DNA from: QEXZ01 sp034660015
Lineage (GTDB): Archaea; Halobacteriota; Syntropharchaeia; Alkanophagales; Methanospirareceae
Assembly: GCA_034660015.1 (NCBI GenBank)
Contig: JAYEII010000006.1
Location: 1 to 15,743 of the forward strand
Reading direction: 5' to 3'
DNA: 15,743 nt
The translations under genes and the position numbers were made by a program. Below the pieces are notes generated by a model. That model had not been told where the DNA came from and made no database searches. It worked only from the letters and a program-made list of their open reading frames with translations. This document shows, one piece after another, positions 7,558-13,168 of the stretch; the stretch's first letter is position 1, and every line of letters begins with the position of its first letter.

Positions 7558-8028
7558 TTATCCCCTTCTCCCGGTGCTGGTGCCGGTGCCACTATCGGCG
7601 ATTTGTTGTAATCGTGCCTGCAATTTCTGCGCTTCTTGCTCCAGCTTTTGCATCATTCCGCTCATTTCACGCAGTGAATTTTCTAAATCCTCCTTCTTCT
7701 CCTTAAGATACTCCATTGAAGAATCAGGGCCTTTTTCTGCACTTACACCGCCGCCTATACTGACGATTATTTTATCTGTATCGCTGAGCGTAACGTAAAC
7801 CGATGAATTAGCCCCTATTGGCACTATCAGCTCGTCACCGGCTTTCATGTGCTTCAACTGCTTTATCGTCTCTATCGCCTTCTCATGCTCTACTATCGCC
7901 TGCCGGACAAAAGCCAATTCCTGCGATGTCGTCTCCGCTTGTGCCTGGTATTGGCGCAATTTTAATAGCAAAGACTGCGCTTCTGCTTGCTGTTCTCTCT
8001 CTCCTCCACGTACTCCTCTTTCTTCCAT
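7558..8028 (-). CDS. pfdA: Prefoldin alpha subunit
   Basis: Forms the alpha2-beta4 jellyfish-shaped holdase that passes unfolded proteins to the thermosome. The 156-residue protein has two long amphipathic coiled-coil helices (about 8-60 and 105-145) joined by a beta-hairpin region containing GDELIVPIGANSSVYV and the Gly-rich SIGGGVSAEK, as in archaeal prefoldin alpha. It is close to normal length but ends in a Gly/Ser/Thr-Arg tail (STGRRG). ATG 8028 is chosen because AAGGAG sits six bases upstream; the in-frame TTG at 8052 would place that motif inside the gene. It leads the minus-strand cluster with ftsY and is divergent from the gene at 8116. Confidence 0.93.
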   Translation of the reverse strand: MEERGVRGGEREQQAEAQSLLLKLRQYQAQAETTSQELAFVRQAIVEHEKAIETIKQLKHMKAGDELIVPIGANSSVYVTLSDTDKIIVSIGGGVSAEKGPDSSMEYLKEKKEDLENSLREMSGMMQKLEQEAQKLQARLQQIADSGTGTSTGRRG

Positions 8029-8093
8029 TTTTATCTCCTTAATTTCCTTCAAGAAATAATGTTCTATTACAATACTAACTTTTTCTTTAACAC

Positions 8094-8110
8094 TTAAAAA
8101 TAAAAATAAA
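8094..8110 (-). promoter_or_regulatory. AT-rich box in the divergent pfdA / phosphomevalonate dehydratase intergenic region
   Basis: The plus-strand word ttaaaaataaaaataaa lies 65 bases upstream of the pfdA ATG on the minus strand, at a plausible archaeal box A distance. It ends only 5 bases before the gene at 8116, too close for a normal TATA role there. The identical 17-base word occurs at 13150-13166, upstream of another minus-strand gene. Function is inferred. Confidence 0.35.
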
Positions 8111-8115
8111 CAAAA

Positions 8116-8520
8116 ATGAAAATAAAAGGCAGAAGCATCTCAAAAGGCGTAGCCTCCGGGAAAGCATTAATTTCAAAACAGAAAATCTCCTTCCTCGGTG
8201 CCGTAGACCCCGTCACAGGCATTATCATGGATAAATCGCTTGATATCTATGGAGAAGAGATAACCAATCGTATTTTGATATTCCCGGGCGGAAAAGGTTC
8301 AACTGTTGGCTCTTATGTGATATATCAGCTTAAGAAGCATGGAAAAAGCCCGTGTGCCATGATTGTTCAGAGCGTGGATACGATAGTGGCAGCGGGGGCG
8401 ATAATAGCGGATATACCGGTTGTTGATTCGCTTGAGACCGACCCACTCGAAGACGAACTGATACGGGACGGAGAGGAGGTGCTTGTGAATGGAACCAGTG
8501 GCTACATCGAATTACAGTGA
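8116..8520 (+). CDS. Phosphomevalonate dehydratase small subunit (aconitase X swivel domain, DUF126)
   Basis: Small subunit of the archaeal enzyme that dehydrates 5-phosphomevalonate to trans-anhydromevalonate 5-phosphate in the archaeal mevalonate pathway for lipid isoprenoids. The 134-residue protein matches the DUF126/aconitase X swivelling domain: GRSISKGVASGKAL at the N-terminus, FPGGKGSTVGSYVIYQL (about 56-72) and a C-terminal half with IVQSVDTIVAAGAIIADIPVV and DGEEVLVNG. Length is normal for the stand-alone subunit. The catalytic large subunit with the Fe-S cluster is not in this window, although the two are often adjacent. The gene overlaps TYW1 by 32 bases, so the two are co-transcribed. 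Confidence 0.9.
   Translation: MKIKGRSISKGVASGKALISKQKISFLGAVDPVTGIIMDKSLDIYGEEITNRILIFPGGKGSTVGSYVIYQLKKHGKSPCAMIVQSVDTIVAAGAIIADIPVVDSLETDPLEDELIRDGEEVLVNGTSGYIELQ
8474..8480 (+). promoter_or_regulatory. Strong ribosome binding site for TYW1 inside the upstream gene
   Basis: AGGAGGT followed by G lies about 8 bases before the TYW1 ATG at 8489, within the last codons of the dehydratase gene. This near-perfect anti-16S match fixes the TYW1 start and indicates independent initiation on the shared transcript. Confidence 0.65.
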
Positions 8521-9511
8521 AGCCGAAGAAACAAAAACGAGGAAAACGCTGGAAAAGCAAGGATACCACTTTGTAGGCACGCACAAGCACAGCGCGGTGA
8601 AAACGTGTTTATGGCTCTGGAAATCTATCCGAGGCGAAGGGAATTGTTATAAGGGCAAATTTTACGGCATTTCTGCCCATAGATGCGTCCAGATGACACC
8701 ATCCATTTTCTGCAATCAGCGATGCGTTCATTGCTGGCGCCCTCTTGAAGCGTTCAACATAAACACAGGGGCAGGAGCAGAAGAGGTTGTTTGGGATTCG
8801 CCGGAAGAGATAGCAGAAGGCTGTCTAAAAGAGCAAAAGAGGCTCATTTCCGGGTTTAAAGGCTCGCCAAAGACGGCCCGGGATGTCTTTGCCGAGGCGG
8901 AGATTCCCAAGCACGTTGCTATTTCACTTATTGGCGAGCCTACATTGTATCCCTATTTAAAGGGGCTTATACAGGAATTCCATTCGTATGGCATGACTAC
9001 TTTTGTGGTGACTAACGGCACGAATCCGGATGTTGTGCGAGAAATAGAGCCCACGCAGTTGTATTTGTCCTTGAATGCCCCGGATGAGACCATTTATAAA
9101 CGAGTTGCACATGCCAACTACTGGTCGCGGGTAAACGAATCGCTGGACGAGCTAAGAATGAAGAAAGGAAAAACGAGAACGGTTATACGGATTACCTGCA
9201 TACATGGGCTGAATATGCTAAATCCCGCGGGGTATGCGGAATTGTTTAAAATAGCGAATCCTGATTTTATCGAGGTGAAGGCGTACATGCACCTCGGGTA
9301 TTCGAGAAAACGATTGTCCCGCGAAGCTATGCCTGCGCATCGCCAGGTGAAGGAGTTTGCAAGTGAAATCACAGAACGTTTAGCAGCGGCTGCTTCTGAT
9401 GCTAATGCGAATTATAATTACCGGATTGTGGACGAATCAGAGATAAGCAGAGTGGTTCTTATTTCAAATGTTTCTTTGGAAAAACATTCGTTATTTTCCA
9501 AACAACGTTGA
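8489..9511 (+). CDS. taw1: tRNA 4-demethylwyosine synthase (radical SAM)
   Basis: Archaeal TYW1/Taw1 condenses pyruvate with N1-methylguanosine-37 of tRNA-Phe to make the tricyclic 4-demethylwyosine, which protects the reading frame. The 340-residue protein has the radical SAM CX3CX2C motif at Cys75, Cys79 and Cys82. Three further cysteines at 40, 53 and 66 are spaced 13 and 13 apart, the pattern of the second Fe-S cluster described for archaeal TYW1 (Cys26/39/52 in Pyrococcus abyssi). Other family words are WKSIRGEGNCYKGKFYGI, SLIGEPTLYP, VTNGTNPD and LYLSLNAPDE. No flavodoxin domain is present, as expected for archaea. It starts inside the upstream gene, and its last 21 bases overlap the convergent gene on the other strand. 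Confidence 0.95.
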   Translation: MEPVATSNYSEAEETKTRKTLEKQGYHFVGTHKHSAVKTCLWLWKSIRGEGNCYKGKFYGISAHRCVQMTPSIFCNQRCVHCWRPLEAFNINTGAGAEEVVWDSPEEIAEGCLKEQKRLISGFKGSPKTARDVFAEAEIPKHVAISLIGEPTLYPYLKGLIQEFHSYGMTTFVVTNGTNPDVVREIEPTQLYLSLNAPDETIYKRVAHANYWSRVNESLDELRMKKGKTRTVIRITCIHGLNMLNPAGYAELFKIANPDFIEVKAYMHLGYSRKRLSREAMPAHRQVKEFASEITERLAAAASDANANYNYRIVDESEISRVVLISNVSLEKHSLFSKQR

Positions 9512-10357
9512 AAGAAGCGTCTTTCTCGTTTCGCACCTCTCCGCAAAGACACATTTATCGCAAGGTGCATTCCCCCCTTTCTCCGGGAAAACACCCCCTT
9601 TTATCCGCTTTACTCGTTTCAATATCTGTAAAGCAAGCGCTCTGTCTCTTCTCCTTATCTGTGTTTCTCGGAATTCCGCATTCCTTATGTATTCTACAAA
9701 TCCTCTTTTTACCGTTGTTTCAAGTCCAAATTCTTCCTCGATAAGCATTGCATACGCCGCCAATTGCACCCTGTCGCTTTTCCACACGCTATATTCCGGG
9801 CACTTACCTGTTTTTATCATGCATGGAATAACTTCTTCCTCTGTTCTTATCAGCTTGTCCACACTGCCGCTCATACTCAAGTTTTCCGATAACAGCGCAT
9901 GTTCTCGCTCGTATCCATAAGCGTTCTCCAACTCCGACAGCCCGTTTTCAGTCCTTACCTTCTCCAGCCAATCGCCATTTTCCATTTTCGTACTCATACT
10001 CAGGCGGCGAATGAAATCTTCCTTTACTTCCTCAAAGAAATCCATCTCTACTCCTTTCAGCTCTTCCTTGTATATCCTTTCCACGCCATCCACAATATCC
10101 TCAATTATTCTTTTCGCACGCTCTTCTTCCGTTTCCGTTTCTGCTTCTGGCTCTGGTTCTGGGTCCTCCTCTTTTCTCGCTCCATAAAATTTATGTAAAT
10201 TAAATGCCAGCTCCTTCAGCAGAATAGATTCAATAAACCCTCTTTCTTTCCCCTTTACCATCCCCTCACGATGCTCTTTTGCATTGAAATACACCAGTCG
10301 GGGACATATCAAATATCGTGTCAAATCAGAAACTTTAACTTGGACTCGTGGTTTCAT
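9491..10357 (-). CDS. Cas4/Dna2-like PD-(D/E)XK family protein with Fe-S cluster cysteines
   Basis: Resembles RecB-type nuclease domains of the Cas4/Dna2 group, which resect DNA ends. From ATG 10357 (288 residues) it has an N-terminal SDLTRYLICPRLVYF box with Cys18, then GSVDKLI with Asp167, IKTG with Lys182, the QLAAY motif (Gln198, Tyr202) and a C-terminal CX2CX5C (Cys266, 269, 275). With Cys18 these can hold a 4Fe-4S cluster. The residue two before Lys182, normally Glu or Gln, is Met180, so nuclease activity is doubtful. A Glu/Pro/Thr-rich acidic stretch (about 62-80) interrupts the helical part. No cas genes or CRISPR array are in the window, so a repair or replication role beside PCNA is more likely than adaptation. 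An in-frame GTG at 10381 lies in repeat sequence and was not chosen. Confidence 0.8.
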   Translation of the reverse strand: MKPRVQVKVSDLTRYLICPRLVYFNAKEHREGMVKGKERGFIESILLKELAFNLHKFYGARKEEDPEPEPEAETETEEERAKRIIEDIVDGVERIYKEELKGVEMDFFEEVKEDFIRRLSMSTKMENGDWLEKVRTENGLSELENAYGYEREHALLSENLSMSGSVDKLIRTEEEVIPCMIKTGKCPEYSVWKSDRVQLAAYAMLIEEEFGLETTVKRGFVEYIRNAEFRETQIRRRDRALALQILKRVKRIKGGVFPEKGGNAPCDKCVFAERCETRKTLLSTLFGK

Positions 10358-10368
10358 GTTCTTGTTTG

Positions 10369-10458
10369 TTGTATATAACACATAACTTCCTTCCTTTTAA
10401 GACACAGATTTACACTGATTTACGCAGATTTATTTTTGTATATAAAGTACAACTTTTT
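10369..10458. repeat. Dispersed intergenic repeat, copy C, with a second partial copy start
   Basis: The stretch opens with ttgtatataacacataac and continues through gacacagatttac and acgcagattta, matching the left part of copies A (4016) and B (5311) with a short insertion (actgatttac). At 10436 the opening word ttgtatataaagta begins again and runs to about 10458. Copy C therefore looks like a truncated unit followed by the start of another. As with copy B, the TATA-like end faces a minus-strand gene immediately beside it. Confidence 0.6.
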
Positions 10459-10520
10459 GCCACAGAGTACACAGAGAGCACAGAGTATTTACCCTCTGTG
10501 TGCTCTGGGGTCTCTGTGGC
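10459..10520. repeat. Long imperfect hairpin with cacagag-type arms
   Basis: Twenty-seven-base arms begin gccacagag and end ctctgtggc; the outer nine bases pair perfectly and the rest imperfectly, around a short loop (tatttacc). Words like those in the arms also occur at 3951-3981. It lies between the convergently oriented repeat starts and the PCNA promoter. It may be a structured transcript end or a dispersed palindromic element. No protein is encoded. Confidence 0.6.
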
Positions 10521-10687
10521 TATCATTTTTGAATATTTCTTGTTTGTGTTTGTTTCATCACTTCACGTCCATTGCATTTTCATATCCACGCACGCGTCGG
10601 AGTATCGAATAGTTTAAATATATTTATGTTTTATCTTTGTACTATTATTTGGTATTATATTATAACATAGGAGGGAATAAGGGAAAA
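10521..10687. promoter_or_regulatory. Upstream region of PCNA with a probable TATA box
   Basis: This non-coding stretch precedes PCNA. A tttaaatat box at 10613-10621 lies about 67 bases before the ATG, giving a predicted leader of around 40 bases. The leader contains AGGAGGG (10669-10675) and AAGGGA before the ATG at 10688. In-frame codons upstream from 10637 read as an AT-rich peptide of Tyr and Leu unlike any PCNA, which supports starting at 10688. No other gene is seen here. Confidence 0.45.
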
Positions 10688-11488
10688 ATGTTTGAGGCTA
10701 AGATAGATGCGAATATCTTGAAGGGATGCATAGAATCAATTACAGCGATAGTGGATGAAGGGAAGTTAAGAATAGCGGAGGATGGCTTAAAGTTGAGAGC
10801 GGTTGACCCTGCGAATGTGGCAATGGTCTCTTTCGAGTTGCAAAGCGATGCTTTTGACGATTTTAGGTTTGTGCCTAAGGGGGCAGAACCGGAAGCCGTA
10901 CCTGAAGGGGAACCCACGACCGAATCGCAGGTCACCGGGGCGACGGAAATAGGCATAGATTTCAGGAAGTTGCTTGACATCCTCGGAATAGGAGGAAGGG
11001 AAGAAGTTGAGTTGGAACTGGATGAGCACGCTCAAAAGTTGTTTACAAGGATGGGCAGTCTCGCTTACACTATTTCCTTGCTTGACCCCTCTTCGCTACG
11101 AAAAGAGCCGAAGGTTCCGGAACTTGAGTTCCCGGCACAGGTGATTATCGAAACAGAAGAGTTCAGAAGAACCATACGCGCTGCGGAGAAGATAGGTGAC
11201 CACATTGCGCTTGGCCTAGATGGAGAAGTATTCTATATGGAAGCGGAAGGGGAAATGGATAAACTGAGGTTGGGATTAAGAAAGGAGCAATTGATACACC
11301 TGACACCGGGCACGCTTCATTCTTTATACTCGCTTGACTACATCACGGCAATGAGCAAAGGAATGGCCCATGCAGAGAATATAACGCTCAACCTTGGTAA
11401 GGACTATCCGCTGCAGGTGGAATTTGAGGTGGCAGAGGGCAAAGGAAAAGTCAGCTATTTGCTGGCTCCGAGGATAGAGTCTGAATAA
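10688..11488 (+). CDS. pcn: DNA polymerase sliding clamp (PCNA)
   Basis: Ring-shaped clamp that tethers DNA polymerase, Fen1, ligase and other factors to DNA. The 266-residue protein starts MFEAKIDANILKG and carries the family signatures LKLRAVDPANVAMVSFEL in domain 1 and the C-terminal LQVEFEVAEGKGKVSYLLAPRIE, where partner PIP boxes dock. Compared with typical archaeal clamps of about 245-250 residues, it has roughly 20 extra residues at positions 63-86 (a Pro/Glu/Gly/Thr-rich stretch between FRFVP and IGIDF) within domain 1. The rest aligns without visible loss. It is preceded by a good ribosome binding site and is followed after 14 bases by the assembly gap, so any downstream operon partner is unseen. 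Confidence 0.95.
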   Translation: MFEAKIDANILKGCIESITAIVDEGKLRIAEDGLKLRAVDPANVAMVSFELQSDAFDDFRFVPKGAEPEAVPEGEPTTESQVTGATEIGIDFRKLLDILGIGGREEVELELDEHAQKLFTRMGSLAYTISLLDPSSLRKEPKVPELEFPAQVIIETEEFRRTIRAAEKIGDHIALGLDGEVFYMEAEGEMDKLRLGLRKEQLIHLTPGTLHSLYSLDYITAMSKGMAHAENITLNLGKDYPLQVEFEVAEGKGKVSYLLAPRIESE

Positions 11489-11502
11489 GAGCGGGCAATA
11501 AA

Positions 11503-11602
11503 NNNNNNNNNNNNNNNNNNNNNNNNNNNNNNNNNNNNNNNNNNNNNNNNNNNNNNNNNNNNNNNNNNNNNNNNNNNNNNNNNNNNNNNNNNNNNNNNNN
11601 NN
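11503..11602. other. Assembly gap (100 N)
   Basis: Exactly 100 undetermined bases separate the end of the PCNA gene from the stop codon of the next gene. This length is a common placeholder for a gap of unknown size, so the true distance and any genes inside it are unknown. Confidence 0.98.
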
Positions 11603-13108
11603 TTACCTCTGCATCAACCTGTTCACCGCATTGATAAACGCCTCTACCGAAGCCATTACAATGTCTTCACGTACGCCGCGTGCCGTTACCATCCTATCGC
11701 CTTTCTTTACACCCACGATTACTTCTGCGAGCGCATCTGAACCGCCGGTTATCGCTTCTATCCTGAAGTCTTTAAGCTCAATGTCACCGTCTATTTCTCC
11801 GCCTATTACCTGTTGAATCGCTTTTAACGCGGCATCTACAGGACCGAGCCCCATCTGTGCGGACGTGCATTCCTTCCCTCGCACTACCGCTTTCAGTGAT
11901 GCTGTGGGTATCAAATTGTTCCCGGTCATCACCGAGAGTTCTTTTAGTACTACTATTCGCTCGTGCCGTGCAATTTCGCCCATTACCACTTCTGCTATGC
12001 TGAACAGGTCGTCATCGGTAACTCGTTTACCGCTCGCACCAAGCTCCTTTATCCTTTCGAGTATTTCTTCCAGTTCTTCTTTCGATGGCGACATCCCGAT
12101 TTCCGATAATTTCTTCTCTACCGAATGCTTTCCCGTATGCTTGCCAAGCACAATTCGCCTTCTGTGCCCCACCATTTCAGGCGTCATTATCCCGGGCTCA
12201 AACGTATCACTCCTCACCATCACGCCGTGCGTGTGTATCCCGGACTCGTGAGAGAAGGCATTCTCGCCAACCACGGGTTTGGTTACGGGGATTGGTATGC
12301 CTGTTATGCGTTCAATAAGCTTTGCCATCTCGAATAACCGTTCTGTTTTTATGTTCGTTTTCAGCCCGTAAATCGCGTTCAAGCTCATCACCGTCTCAAC
12401 GAGGTCAGCATTTCCCGCTCGTTCGCCTATTCCATTCACCGATACCTGGACTTCCGAAGCACCTGCTTTTACCGCGGCCAAACTGTTCGCTACCGCGAGC
12501 CCGAAGTCGTTATGGCAGTGTATGCTGATTGGCACCTTCACGGCACGGTATATCTCGCCCACAAGCTCGTACATCGCAAACGGTTCGCTGATGCCCACTG
12601 TATCAGGCACATTTAAGATGTCCGCACCTCCTTCTTCTGCGGTTTTGTATAAATCTATCAGAAACTCCAATCGCGTCCGCGTTGCATCCATCGCCGAGAA
12701 CATGCACATAAAACCGCGTTCCTTGACATATCTCGTCATCTTATAGGCTTGCTCCTTCACCTGCTCTTCGCTCATCTTTGTCGTGTGCTCACGCTGAATC
12801 TCAGAACTCGGCACGAATATATGAATCAGGTCAACGCCACAGTCCACGCAAGCGTCAATATCCTGCGTTAGTATCCTTGCCAGTCCGCATATCTTCGCGG
12901 AAAGCCCCTCGTCACAGATAAGCTGGACGACTTCCTTCTCCTCCTTTGACGTAATCGGAGTTCCTGCTTCTATAATGTCCACGCCAAGCGCGTCCAACTG
13001 CCTTGCAATCGTTCTCTTCTGCTCGGCGGTAAACGAAATGCCCGGCGTTTGCTCGCCATCTCGCAGTGTCGTATCGAAGATTTCTATTGTTCTGTTCTTT
13101 TCGTGCAT
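11603..13108 (-). CDS. 2-isopropylmalate synthase / (R)-citramalate synthase family enzyme
   Basis: Condenses acetyl-CoA with a 2-oxoacid (2-oxoisovalerate for leucine, or pyruvate for isoleucine via citramalate). The 501-residue protein has the HMGL-like barrel with FDTTLRDGEQTPG (11-23), the metal-binding HCHNDFGLA (His197, His199) and NGIGERAGN (225-233). A linker with HESGIHTHG (287-295) follows, then a C-terminal LeuA-dimer regulatory domain (about 385-500), the site of feedback inhibition. This architecture fits LeuA or CimA better than the homocitrate synthase AksA, which usually lacks the regulatory domain. I cannot choose the substrate from sequence alone. ATG 13108 has AAGGGGAA upstream. 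The stop codon touches the assembly gap, and the surface-protein gene ends 60 bases upstream on the same strand. Confidence 0.92.
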   Translation of the reverse strand: MHEKNRTIEIFDTTLRDGEQTPGISFTAEQKRTIARQLDALGVDIIEAGTPITSKEEKEVVQLICDEGLSAKICGLARILTQDIDACVDCGVDLIHIFVPSSEIQREHTTKMSEEQVKEQAYKMTRYVKERGFMCMFSAMDATRTRLEFLIDLYKTAEEGGADILNVPDTVGISEPFAMYELVGEIYRAVKVPISIHCHNDFGLAVANSLAAVKAGASEVQVSVNGIGERAGNADLVETVMSLNAIYGLKTNIKTERLFEMAKLIERITGIPIPVTKPVVGENAFSHESGIHTHGVMVRSDTFEPGIMTPEMVGHRRRIVLGKHTGKHSVEKKLSEIGMSPSKEELEEILERIKELGASGKRVTDDDLFSIAEVVMGEIARHERIVVLKELSVMTGNNLIPTASLKAVVRGKECTSAQMGLGPVDAALKAIQQVIGGEIDGDIELKDFRIEAITGGSDALAEVIVGVKKGDRMVTARGVREDIVMASVEAFINAVNRLMQR

Positions 13109-13149
13109 TTCTCTGTTCCCCTTGTAATAATCTGCTTTAATTTAATGGT

Positions 13150-13166
13150 TTAAAAATAAAAATAAA
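13150..13166 (-). promoter_or_regulatory. AT-rich box between the surface-protein gene and the LeuA/CimA-type gene
   Basis: On the minus strand this T-rich word immediately follows the surface-protein stop and lies 42 bases before the next ATG. It could act as a transcript end for the former and a TATA-like box for the latter. It is identical over 17 bases to 8094-8110. Function is inferred. Confidence 0.35.
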
Positions 13167-13168
13167 TC

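Noticed and set aside
9491..10357. Cas4-like gene as part of a CRISPR-Cas locus
   Set aside because: No cas1, cas2, effector gene or array is present in the window; the neighbours are TYW1 and PCNA.
10637..10687. N-terminal extension of PCNA from 10637
   Set aside because: The extra residues are AT-rich Tyr/Leu codons unlike any clamp, and a ribosome binding site lies inside them before ATG 10688.
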